This document shows, piece after piece, positions 6,159 through 12,923 of a stretch of DNA of 19,161 nt; within the stretch, counting starts at the first letter, position 1; every line of letters starts with the position of its first letter. A program made the position numbers and the translations under genes. The stretch comes from Flemingiibacterium sp045649205. Its GTDB lineage: Bacteria; Bacillota; Clostridia; Oscillospirales; CAG-272. The notes under the pieces are model-generated. The model was given only the letters and a program-made list of their open reading frames with translations, had not been told where the DNA came from and searched no databases. The stretch spans positions 1 to 19,161 of the forward strand of contig JAZRPJ010000069.1 in assembly GCA_045649205.1 (NCBI GenBank), read 5' to 3'.

Positions 6159-6947
6159 TTACTTCCTGGGCGTAGTTTCCGACGGAGAAATACCGAAATA
6201 TTTTTTGTAATCGCGGTAAAAGGTGGAATAACTTAAAAAACCGTATTTTGTGCATACTTCCTCCGGAGATTCACCCTTTTGCAGTGCCATATTTGATGCG
6301 TTCATACGTTTTTGTATGACGTATTTTTTTATGCTTATACCGAAGTCTTTCTTGAAAATGTGGCAAAGCGACGAAACGGAACAGTAAAATCTGCGTGACA
6401 GCAAATTCAAATCAAGCGGCTCGGCATAATGCTCATCGAGGAAGCTAATGAGCCTCAGTGACAGCGGACTCAAATTTCCGTCCCAAAGCTTCTGGGCATT
6501 AGTGCTATTTTTAATCAAAAAAACGATATCGGTAGCAACAGCAGATAAAATATGCGGATAATCAGTGCCGTTTGCGGTTGAAAGACACTCTGTCAAGTAT
6601 AAAAAATGTTTTGCGATCCTGTCTGATTCATCAAGTGAAAGAAGTTCCTTTCCTTGAAATGCAGTACACAGAAAATCAGGCTCAAGCAGTCCATAATGGA
6701 CATCGATCACACACCTTTCGTAGCTTTCGATATTTTCGGTAACTATAAATTGATGATATTCCCCGGGGGGAATAATGACCAACTGTAAAGGCTTGATCGT
6801 TTGCTTGATATGGTTGTTTACAAAATCAACCTTTCCGTTCAAAAGCAAGTAGAGTTCATAATAATCGTGAAACATCTTCCCGAATATATCTGTTTTGCCT
6901 TTGGCATATTTAAAGGTTGCATAGTCACTGCTTCGGTATTCTTTCAT
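6159..6947 (-). CDS. AraC family transcriptional regulator (cupin plus double HTH)
   Basis: This 262-residue regulator has an N-terminal cupin-type sensing domain (HDYYELYLLLNG at 27-38 and IPPGEYHQF at 59-67 are the usual strands), a middle linker, and a C-terminal AraC DNA-binding domain with two helix-turn-helix units (about 180-200 and 227-250: KYGFLSYSTFYRDYKKYFGISP). Such proteins usually activate sugar-use operons on binding a small sugar or sugar acid. It is divergent from the propeller-aldolase operon, with 208 bases between the starts. Two 18-base direct repeats 21 bases apart lie there, and the gene's own -35 box lies in one of them, which suggests autoregulation. The start at 6947 has AAGGA upstream. 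The family is certain; the ligand is unknown and presumably the substrate or product of the neighbouring operon. Confidence 0.94.
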   Translation of the reverse strand: MKEYRSSDYATFKYAKGKTDIFGKMFHDYYELYLLLNGKVDFVNNHIKQTIKPLQLVIIPPGEYHQFIVTENIESYERCVIDVHYGLLEPDFLCTAFQGKELLSLDESDRIAKHFLYLTECLSTANGTDYPHILSAVATDIVFLIKNSTNAQKLWDGNLSPLSLRLISFLDEHYAEPLDLNLLSRRFYCSVSSLCHIFKKDFGISIKKYVIQKRMNASNMALQKGESPEEVCTKYGFLSYSTFYRDYKKYFGISPSETTPRK

Positions 6948-6978
6948 TTGCGTATCCTTATTTTTTGTTTATGAAAGT

Positions 6979-7007
6979 ATTTTATCACAGTTTTGCAAAA
7001 AATGCAA
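6979..7007 (-). promoter_or_regulatory. Promoter of the AraC-family gene
   Basis: On the minus strand TTGCAT (7007-7002) and TAAAAT (6984-6979) are 17 bases apart, giving a start near 6972 and a leader of about 25 bases. The -35 box lies within direct repeat 1 of the operator (6991-7008), so binding there would block this promoter. Confidence 0.6.
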
Positions 7008-7029
7008 TGCTTTTTGTAAAAAACGCAAT
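6991..7029 (+). promoter_or_regulatory. AraC-type operator: two direct half-sites 21 bp apart
   Basis: TTTTGCAAAAAATGCAAT (6991-7008) and TTTTGTAAAAAACGCAAT (7012-7029) match at 16 of 18 positions, both differences being C/T changes, and start exactly 21 bases apart. Half-site 2 ends on the first base of the -35 box TTGATA (7029-7034). Direct repeats with 21-base spacing beside the -35 box are the classic layout for AraC-family activators such as AraC at araI. Assignment to the adjacent regulator is inference. Confidence 0.75.
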
Positions 7030-7057
7030 TGATATTTAATTTTTTGTTTGATATAAT
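7029..7057 (+). promoter_or_regulatory. Promoter of the propeller-aldolase operon
   Basis: TTGATA (7029-7034) and TATAAT (7052-7057) are 17 bases apart. The start near 7064 gives a 5' leader of about 92 bases, long enough to include the hairpin at 7100-7126. The -35 touches operator half-site 2. Confidence 0.78.
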
Positions 7058-7099
7058 TATCACACGGAAGTATCGTACAAAAAATTCAAGGATGAATCA

Positions 7100-7126
7100 A
7101 GTCTGAAAACGGGGCGTTTTCAGACT
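7100..7126 (+). promoter_or_regulatory. 11-bp hairpin in the 5' leader of the operon
   Basis: AGTCTGAAAAC (7100-7110) pairs perfectly with GTTTTCAGACT (7116-7126) around a GGGGC loop. It lies between the promoter and the ribosome binding site. No T run follows on either strand, so it is not a plain intrinsic terminator. It could stabilise the message, or the palindrome could be a DNA operator. Confidence 0.6.
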
Positions 7127-7155
7127 AAAACCATTAGAAAGGAATGGTCATAATT

Positions 7156-8361
7156 ATGGGAAAACGCATTACCATAGCGCTTTTATCTTCAGCACTTATA
7201 CTTTCGCTGGCGGCCTGCAATCTCTCTGATCCAGGAGAAGTAACGGATACCACCGATGCATCGGATATCGCCGATACTACAGAAGCTCCCGAAACAACCG
7301 CTCCGGCTATAGAAATAGATGAAATTGAACTGGATATCGAAAAATTTGTGATAAGCCGGGATAATTCTATTATGGAGGGATGGCCGGACCTTATAAGAAC
7401 AGCAAGCGGAAGGCTTCTTGTCATTTATAACGAATGTACGTCCCACGGCAACCGTGACCATACATTTATAACCTTACGCTACAGCGACGATAACGGAGAA
7501 AGCTGGTCCGAAAAACAGTATATCGGCGAGGAAACCTTCTCCGGAAATCATTATAACAGCATCAGAATGAATCAGTTGAGCGACGGCAGAATTGTGGTTT
7601 TATGCGATAGAATTTACGAGCAGGAAACCAACCCCAAAACTGAACTTCATATGTGGGTGAGCACTGACGACGGAGAAACCTGGTCCGAAACCCGTGAAAC
7701 GGGTATTTACGGATACTGCTCCGATAAAATTCGCGAAATGCCCGATGGCTCATATCTGATATGTGTCAGCCGCTATAATGAGGATATCGAACGCACGGAG
7801 ATAATCGCACACAAAAGCTATGACAAGGGAGCTACCTGGACAAGCGGCGTGGTTGCGGCATCAAGCGAGGTCTATACGCTTATTGAGCCTGCGGTTTTAA
7901 CTTTGTCCGACGGAAAGCTCTGCGTGTTTATGCGTGAAAACTCCTTGAAGGGATACAATGGATTTGTGGTATATTCCGATGACTGCGGCGAAAGCTTTTA
8001 CGGACTTTCCGAGATTCCCGTTGAGGGAATGCACCGTCCTTTTGTAGGCAAGCTTGATAATGGTCTTATTTTCCTTTCTTACCGCGAATATTTACAGCCA
8101 AAGATTGGTCCGGACGGAAAGGCTGTGGGAACGGCGGCAGACCTTAAGGCGTGTCTTTTTACAGAGGAGGAGCTTTACAGTGCTGAAGAATTCAAAACTT
8201 ATCTTATTGACCACGACAATGCATCGGTACCGGATCAGGGATATTCTGCATGGGTAGAACTTGAGGACGGAAAGATGATTATGGTGAACTATATTGTGGA
8301 CAATGCGCCAAAACCGTTCATCAGAGGATATAAAATAAGCATGGCAACACAAAACGGTTAA
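7156..8361 (+). CDS. Lipoprotein with sialidase-like (BNR/Asp-box) six-bladed beta-propeller
   Basis: I choose ATG 7156 (MGKRITIALLSS) rather than 7144, because AAAGGA ends directly against 7144 and the second start gives a clean signal peptide. The sequence shows a basic start, a hydrophobic core and the lipobox SLAAC, so the mature protein should be a lipid-anchored surface protein. An acidic, Thr-rich linker of about 40 residues follows, then the propeller domain. Asp-box repeats are visible: SDDNGESW, STDDGETW, SYDKGATW and a degenerate SDDCGESF. Such folds occur in GH33 sialidases and other glycan-cleaving enzymes. The classical FRIP motif is absent (GWPDLIR instead), so true sialidase activity is doubtful. 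The propeller is about 83% identical to the next gene product by my hand alignment. It is first in a three-gene operon, so it probably attacks an extracellular glycan. Confidence 0.88.
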   Translation: MGKRITIALLSSALILSLAACNLSDPGEVTDTTDASDIADTTEAPETTAPAIEIDEIELDIEKFVISRDNSIMEGWPDLIRTASGRLLVIYNECTSHGNRDHTFITLRYSDDNGESWSEKQYIGEETFSGNHYNSIRMNQLSDGRIVVLCDRIYEQETNPKTELHMWVSTDDGETWSETRETGIYGYCSDKIREMPDGSYLICVSRYNEDIERTEIIAHKSYDKGATWTSGVVAASSEVYTLIEPAVLTLSDGKLCVFMRENSLKGYNGFVVYSDDCGESFYGLSEIPVEGMHRPFVGKLDNGLIFLSYREYLQPKIGPDGKAVGTAADLKACLFTEEELYSAEEFKTYLIDHDNASVPDQGYSAWVELEDGKMIMVNYIVDNAPKPFIRGYKISMATQNG

Positions 8362-8385
8362 AGAAAATAATAAAGGAGAAATTCT

Positions 8386-9408
8386 ATGAACATTGAAAAG
8401 TTTGTAATAAGCCGGGACGATTCGATTATGGAGGGGTGGCCGGACCTTATTCGTACATCAAGCGGACGACTCATAGTTATTTATAACGAATGTACGTCCC
8501 ATCCCAACCGCGACCATACCTTTATAACCTTACGCTGCAGCGACGATAACGGAGAAACCTGGTCCGAAAAACAGTATATAGGCGAAGAAACGTTCTGCGG
8601 ACATCATTATAACAGTATCAGAATATGTCAGCTGAGCGACGGCAGAATCGTTGTTTTGTGTGACAAAATTTATGAGCAGGAGTCAAATGAAAAATGTGAG
8701 CTTCATATGTGGGTAAGCACGGACGACGGCGAAACATGGTCCGAAACGATGAACACCGGTATTCACGGCTACTGCTCCGATAAGATACGCGAAATGCCTG
8801 ACGGCTCATATCTGATATGCATCAGCCGTTACAATCATACCACTGAGCGCACAGAGATAATCGCGCACAAGAGCTACGATAAGGGTGTTACCTGGACAAG
8901 CGGTACAGTTGCGGCGGCAAGTGACGTTTATACATTCATAGAGCCTGCGGCTTTAACCTTATCCGACGGAAGGATTTGCGTATTCATTCGCGAAAACTCC
9001 CTAAAAGGCTACAACGGATTTGTGGTATACTCCGACGACTTTGGCGAAAGCTTTCACGGACTATCCGAGATCCCCGTTGTGGGCATGCACCGCCCCTTTA
9101 TCGGCAAGCTTGATGATGGACGGATTTTCCTTTCCTACCGCGAATACTTACAGCCAAAGGTAGGACCTGACGGAAAAGCTATCGGTACTGCGCCGGATCT
9201 TAAGGCTTGTATCTTTACTGAGGATGAGCTTTTTAATGCCAAGGAATTCACTACATTCCATATCGACCACGACAATTCAGCAGTGCCGGATCAGGGATAT
9301 TCTGCATGGGTACAGCTTGACGATGGCAAGCTCGTTATGGCAAACTACATTGAAGATAATGCTCCCAAGGCATACATCAGAGGATATAAAATAGGATTGG
9401 AGGACTAA
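8386..9408 (+). CDS. Sialidase-like BNR/Asp-box beta-propeller protein, cytoplasmic copy
   Basis: This 340-residue protein begins directly at the propeller (MNIEKFVISRDDS) with no signal peptide, after AAAGGAG and 24 bases behind its lipoprotein paralogue. Asp boxes lie at 52-59 (SDDNGETW), 111-118 (STDDGETW), 163-170 (SYDKGVTW) and, degenerate, 216-223 (SDDFGESF). Candidate active-site residues by analogy with GH33 are Glu186 (IEPA), Arg202 (FIREN), Arg236 (MHRPF), Arg252 (YRE) and Tyr305 (QGYSAW). The usual RIP motif carrying the first arginine is replaced by GWPDLIR (17-23). Lack of export suggests it handles an imported oligosaccharide or sugar acid that the surface copy releases. The ribosome binding site of the aldolase gene lies inside its last codons, so the two are tightly coupled. 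Confidence 0.87.
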   Translation: MNIEKFVISRDDSIMEGWPDLIRTSSGRLIVIYNECTSHPNRDHTFITLRCSDDNGETWSEKQYIGEETFCGHHYNSIRICQLSDGRIVVLCDKIYEQESNEKCELHMWVSTDDGETWSETMNTGIHGYCSDKIREMPDGSYLICISRYNHTTERTEIIAHKSYDKGVTWTSGTVAAASDVYTFIEPAALTLSDGRICVFIRENSLKGYNGFVVYSDDFGESFHGLSEIPVVGMHRPFIGKLDDGRIFLSYREYLQPKVGPDGKAIGTAPDLKACIFTEDELFNAKEFTTFHIDHDNSAVPDQGYSAWVQLDDGKLVMANYIEDNAPKAYIRGYKIGLED

Positions 9409-9409
9409 A

Positions 9410-10180
9410 ATGCTTAAAGAAAAAATTCTTAAAAGAGAAAAAATTATAGGAACACACATCAATTTCTGCGATCCTTCCGTGGGACGTATCGCCGGACTTG
9501 CGGGATACGATTTCATTTGGATAGATATGGAGCATAACTATATTTCATTTGAATCGTTGTTGTCCCTTGTTATCGCGGTTAAATCTACGGGAACGGATGT
9601 AATCGTAAGAGCGCCCCAGGACGATCTGACCGCTACGAAGAAAATAATTGAAATGGGTGTTGACGGAATTATTTTCCCCATGGTGAAAACCGCAGAGGAA
9701 GCTAACCGACTCCTTTCATATACGTTGTATCCCCCCCACGGCAGACGTGGTTTCGGTCCTATGAATGCAGTCGGTTACGGTGCTCATGATGTACTTAACT
9801 ATGTAAACACAAATCATGAAACCATGTGCAGATTTATTCAGATAGAGCATATTGACGCCGTTAAGAATTTGGAAGAGATCATGAAGAACGAATTTATCGA
9901 CGGTTACATCATCGGTGCCAACGATTTATCCGGATCAATTAACGAGCTTTGCAATGTTTTCGGTGAAAATACAACTGCGTTGATAAGCGAGGCAATTACA
10001 AAGTTAAAGAATAACGGAAAATACGTGGGTCTTTCCACCGGAGATCTGGAGGAGAGCACCTTCAAGCATTGGCATGATATGGGAGTTGATATGCTATCTG
10101 CCGGCGCGGATTTCGATTTCCTTACCGCCGGTATGAAAAAGAACAAAGAATCCCTTCAGAAGATAATGAAGAGCATTTGA
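9410..10180 (+). CDS. HpcH/HpaI family class II pyruvate aldolase
   Basis: Members of this family reversibly split 2-keto-(4-hydroxy or 3-deoxy) acids to pyruvate and an aldehyde, using a divalent metal. All four key positions of the E. coli HpaI active site are present with a constant offset of three: His42 (HpaI His45, in DMEHN), Arg67 (Arg70, VRAP), Glu146 (Glu149, QIE) and Asp172 (Asp175, GANDLS). GRRGFGP (111-117) is also typical. The 256-residue length is normal. It starts one base after the preceding stop, with GGAGG inside the end of the propeller gene, and is followed by a terminator. Candidate substrates are 2-keto-3-deoxy-aldarates, other ulosonic acids, or a 3-deoxy acid released by the propeller enzymes; none can be chosen from sequence. 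It is not a NanA (DapA-type, Schiff-base) sialic acid lyase. Confidence 0.92.
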   Translation: MLKEKILKREKIIGTHINFCDPSVGRIAGLAGYDFIWIDMEHNYISFESLLSLVIAVKSTGTDVIVRAPQDDLTATKKIIEMGVDGIIFPMVKTAEEANRLLSYTLYPPHGRRGFGPMNAVGYGAHDVLNYVNTNHETMCRFIQIEHIDAVKNLEEIMKNEFIDGYIIGANDLSGSINELCNVFGENTTALISEAITKLKNNGKYVGLSTGDLEESTFKHWHDMGVDMLSAGADFDFLTAGMKKNKESLQKIMKSI

Positions 10181-10208
10181 CCGGACGCTGTATTTTAAAA
10201 TATTTTTC

Positions 10209-10248
10209 ACTCCTCAAGGTTCAAAAACGCCTTGTGGAGTATTTATTT
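10209..10248 (+). terminator. Rho-independent terminator of the propeller-aldolase operon
   Basis: ACTCC-T-CAAGG (10209-10219) pairs with CCTTG-T-GGAGT (10230-10240), with one internal T-T mismatch and a 10-base loop. ATTTATTT follows. It lies 29 bases after the aldolase stop. Confidence 0.85.
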
Positions 10249-10249
10249 C

Positions 10250-10316
10250 CCTGATTTCTCACGGTTGTAATAAAATCGGAGTCCCGTCAATATAATGTAG
10301 CAACAGAAAAATCAGG
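10250..10316 (+). promoter_or_regulatory. Upstream region of the DUF4830 gene: inverted repeat covering the ribosome binding site
   Basis: CCTGATTT (10250-10257) is complementary to AAATCAGG (10309-10316), whose last bases are part of the AGGAGG ribosome binding site (10314-10319). A TATAAT at 10291-10296 lies between the arms, with only a poor TTGTAA (10265-10270) 20 bases upstream as a -35. A transcript from that promoter would lack the left arm, while read-through from the aldolase operon would carry both and could hide the ribosome binding site. Confidence 0.35.
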
Positions 10317-10327
10317 AGGAAATAACC

Positions 10328-10822
10328 ATGTTTGTATATTCCATGAAGGCGAGTACGCTTAAATTTTTCGGAGTTACCGCAGTGGCACTCATTGCCCTTG
10401 TGACCCTGCTAATTTTCATACCTACTGCCGAGCCGGCAATGTCCGATGGGGTAATGGATGCGGTGGAAACGGTTAATTTCGACAAAATTAAGACGGCACA
10501 GGATAGAATTGAATTTCTTCGCAGCTTTGGTTGGGAGGTGGAGGCTACCCCAATTGAGGAAGCGGAAGTGACCATCCCCGCAGAGTTCGACAAGATCTAC
10601 AAAAGCTACAACGAGCTTCAGAAAAAGCAAGGCTTTGACCTTACGAAGTATCTGAAAAAGGATGTCATGCGTTACACCTATAAAATCACAAACTATCCGG
10701 ATTACACGGGGGATGTTTATGCGAATATACTTATTTATAAGAAGCGCGTAATCGGCGGTGACGTTTGCTCGGCGGACAATAACGGTTTTATCCACGGACT
10801 TGACAGAAAGATTGAATATTAA
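10328..10822 (+). CDS. DUF4830 domain-containing membrane-anchored protein
   Basis: This 164-residue protein has an N-terminal hydrophobic segment (about 12-32: KFFGVTAVALIALVTLLIF) without a lipobox cysteine, so it is probably a signal anchor with the rest outside the cell. The soluble part (about 55-164) carries features I associate with DUF4830: RIEFLRSFGWEVE, IPAEFDKIYKSYNELQKKQG, RYTYKITNYP and the closing VIGGDVCSADNNGFIHGL. No function is known for the family, which I recall mainly from Clostridia. AGGAGG precedes the ATG at the proper distance. It stands alone between the aldolase terminator and a convergent terminator. Confidence 0.85.
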   Translation: MFVYSMKASTLKFFGVTAVALIALVTLLIFIPTAEPAMSDGVMDAVETVNFDKIKTAQDRIEFLRSFGWEVEATPIEEAEVTIPAEFDKIYKSYNELQKKQGFDLTKYLKKDVMRYTYKITNYPDYTGDVYANILIYKKRVIGGDVCSADNNGFIHGLDRKIEY

Positions 10823-10825
10823 GAA

Positions 10826-10853
10826 AAAGGTATTGGCATACGCCGAAGCCTTT
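10826..10853. terminator. Bidirectional terminator between convergent genes
   Basis: AAAGG (10826-10830) pairs with CCTTT (10849-10853), and GGC (10835-10837) with GCC (10842-10844), across a partly wobble-paired internal region. On the minus strand the stem runs into TTTTTCTT, serving the membrane-protein gene that ends at 10858; on the plus strand only TTTAAT follows, which is weaker. Confidence 0.65.
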
Positions 10854-10857
10854 AATG

Positions 10858-12204
10858 TTACATATACTTATAGTCAATTTGCTCACAGAGGTTTTTAAGC
10901 ATCACGCCAACGCATATAACAGAGATCACAGACGCAAGGAAGGGGATAAGCCAGAATACGCTGTGAATAGCCGCACGGAGCATAGCATAGGCGAAATTAA
11001 GGGCAATGGATATAAGAATTGCCGAAAGTCCGACGGCGAATTTTCTGCTCATCTGTTTTGTGGCAGCCGTGTTCATGGCGTTTATGCGTGTATCCTCGGA
11101 ATGTGGGGGAGTCAGAAGCTCCAAGAGAATTGGCTTGAGGGCTGCAAGCATAAGGCAGACGGAAATTCCCATAAAGATATAGTCAAATGCCGATAAAATA
11201 CGGGTGTAATTAAAAAATTCAATGGCATCAAAGGCATCGGGACGGTAGATCACAATGCCGATTCCGTGTATCACCTCAAAAGCGATGTTCATTACGAAGG
11301 ACGCAATGCTGAAAATTACCGAGAAAATCGCAGAAACGGACATCAGCTTTGATGCATTTCCGAGCCGTTTTATGTAAAAATAAGCGACAAAAACAAATAT
11401 GCCGACCGCAAAATTCGGGATGATATTAAAGTTGTCAATAGCTATATTCGGGATAAACGCCAATGCCGCAATTACGACAGTAACGGTGCTCTTGGTGTTC
11501 CTGCGGATAGCTAAATTCTTGTCCCCGGCAATTTCCTCGTTGTATGCAGTGAGGACCCGTGTGAGGAAGGGGGTATCAAGCGAAATTCTGCGGATGTAGG
11601 GAAGAATATTTATAAGCCAGAGGATTCCTAAAAGGATAGTGAAAAAGATATTGATAACTACGAAGAAATTTCTGAAATCGGCGAAGTCGATCTGCGGTCC
11701 GGCGGTGACAAGACCGGAATACTCGAAGCTTGAGAGGGAGCAAAGCTCCGGCAGTACGGTGAGTGCTGCTTTAGCGATGAAGAATAAATATGTGATCGAT
11801 TTTACACCGTTTACATTAACGGTAGGGGATCTGCTGTCAAAACGGGTTGCGAAATAATCCATACCGTTAAAAATCTTGCCGATTGCCGGAAGGAGATAAA
11901 TAAGCTCGATGACTGCAAAAGAAAATGTCAAAAGCACGGGCATTCCCTTATCAAGGGTTAAAAGAAATATTGCTCCCATTTTAATAAGCATGAACCAGCG
12001 GAGCCTTGAAAGGTTTTCCACAGCGCCACGCATGGCAAGACAAAGGTCAGCCCATTTCGAAATGCCGCGGAGCAAAAACAGATATCCGAAGAAATCGGGT
12101 AGGATATCTACTATATTAAGGCAGGGGTTTAAGAGAAAAATAATGGCGGCAATAAACCAACCGTAGCCAAGACTTCTTTTCGGTGAAGCTGTTTTTTCTT
12201 TCAT
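10858..12204 (-). CDS. Polytopic membrane protein with two copies of an internal module
   Basis: This 448-residue protein has many hydrophobic segments and no signal peptide, so it is an integral membrane protein of the cytoplasmic membrane. It appears to be an internal duplication. The first half (about 14-205) has FIAAIIFLLNPCLNIVDILPDFFG-type sequence, then a hydrophilic stretch, then VNGVKSITYLFFIAKAALTVL. The second half (about 239-448) repeats this order with VVIAALAFIPNIAIDNF, NIIPNFAVG and MSRKFAVGLSAILISIALNF. The next gene upstream has a third, single copy. The start overlaps that gene's stop (TAATG, one shared base), which implies translational coupling. I do not recognise a family with known function, and see no transporter or enzyme motif. 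Confidence 0.8.
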   Translation of the reverse strand: MKEKTASPKRSLGYGWFIAAIIFLLNPCLNIVDILPDFFGYLFLLRGISKWADLCLAMRGAVENLSRLRWFMLIKMGAIFLLTLDKGMPVLLTFSFAVIELIYLLPAIGKIFNGMDYFATRFDSRSPTVNVNGVKSITYLFFIAKAALTVLPELCSLSSFEYSGLVTAGPQIDFADFRNFFVVINIFFTILLGILWLINILPYIRRISLDTPFLTRVLTAYNEEIAGDKNLAIRRNTKSTVTVVIAALAFIPNIAIDNFNIIPNFAVGIFVFVAYFYIKRLGNASKLMSVSAIFSVIFSIASFVMNIAFEVIHGIGIVIYRPDAFDAIEFFNYTRILSAFDYIFMGISVCLMLAALKPILLELLTPPHSEDTRINAMNTAATKQMSRKFAVGLSAILISIALNFAYAMLRAAIHSVFWLIPFLASVISVICVGVMLKNLCEQIDYKYM

Positions 12205-12833
12205 TATTTTTTGTTTCCTTTCGGTTTGTTTTTCGGTGCCATGTCCACGTCACCCTCAAGGCAGATTCGTATATAGCAGGTGAAGAGGAGGGCAAGGGAA
12301 AATAGGAGGAACGCATTTTCAAGAAGATAAGCGGCGAAGTCGGTGTAGTGAAGAAGGCCTTTCACTGTCACGGAAAGCCCGGCGGCATCAATATTTGAAA
12401 AGAGCACCTGGCAGATTCCGGATACAAGGGAGAAAATGCCGTAAACGACGGAAAGGGACATAAGTCCTCTCGCTCTTGCCGAAACCTTTGGAAGCTCTAC
12501 ATCGGCAGCCAATCTGAAAATCCCGCAAAAGAGAAGCAGAGAATAAACAGATACGATAACCGATGTTATAAGCCAGATTATCTGAAGCAGAGTCGACAGT
12601 CCGGGAGCTATGATATCCACCGCAAAAGATGCAAGACTCAAAATAAACAGAGGAATCAGCAGCATCCGGGCGGTGCGGAAATCTTTATAGCTTTCACAGT
12701 ATGTAATCAGCTTTTTCAGTGCGAAAAACATTATGGCACAGCCGATAAAAGCGAGATTAGGCAGTAGTGACAGCTCGCCGAGGGGGATGAAAAGCAATAA
12801 GAAATATCCGATAAAAAGTAATCCAAAGCCCAT
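12204..12833 (-). CDS. Polytopic membrane protein, single copy of the same module
   Basis: This 209-residue integral membrane protein has about five hydrophobic segments. Its LSLLPNLAFIGCAIMFFALKK region lines up with ILPDFFGYLFLLRGISKW and IIPNFAVGIFVFVAYFYIKR in the two halves of the downstream protein, and its SARARGLMSLSVVYGIFSL with the later module segment. It ends in a lysine-rich tail (APKNKPKGNKK). Its stop codon shares a base with the next start, so the two proteins are probably made together and may form a complex. The ribosome binding site before 12833 is weak (TTAGGAA). It follows the secA terminator, and no clear promoter is visible in the 90-base gap. Function unknown. Confidence 0.78.
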   Translation of the reverse strand: MGFGLLFIGYFLLLFIPLGELSLLPNLAFIGCAIMFFALKKLITYCESYKDFRTARMLLIPLFILSLASFAVDIIAPGLSTLLQIIWLITSVIVSVYSLLLFCGIFRLAADVELPKVSARARGLMSLSVVYGIFSLVSGICQVLFSNIDAAGLSVTVKGLLHYTDFAAYLLENAFLLFSLALLFTCYIRICLEGDVDMAPKNKPKGNKK

Positions 12834-12855
12834 AGTGTTTTAATTCCTAACCTAT

Positions 12856-12894
12856 AAAAATTCCCCGTGCTCCTCGGTTGAGAGGCACGAGGAA
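12856..12894. terminator. Terminator of secA
   Basis: TTCC (12861-12864) pairs with GGAA (12891-12894), and CGTGCTCCTC (12866-12875) with GAGAGGCACG (12880-12889) with one mismatch and one wobble, around a GGTT loop. Read on the minus strand after secA, the stem is followed by TTTTTATA. The plus-strand side also ends in TCTATTTTTATTT, so it could work both ways. Confidence 0.85.
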
Positions 12895-12923
12895 TCTATT
12901 TTTATTTAACGCAGATTCGACTA

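Noticed and set aside
5876..6255. Antisense open frames across tRNA-Arg and its downstream copy (GRIRTCDLPVRSRALYPLSYK and LAGFEPATYRFVAGHSIH type)
   Set aside because: These are the well-known false proteins produced by translating the complement of a tRNA; no ribosome binding site or independent support.
7144..7155. Upstream ATG at 7144 for the lipoprotein propeller
   Set aside because: The AAAGGA site abuts this ATG with no spacing; starting at 7156 gives better spacing (about 12 bases) and a compact signal peptide.
9410..10180. Assignment of the aldolase as N-acetylneuraminate lyase
   Set aside because: NanA belongs to the DapA-like Schiff-base family; this protein has the His/Arg/Glu/Asp metal site of HpaI, and no Schiff-base lysine motif.
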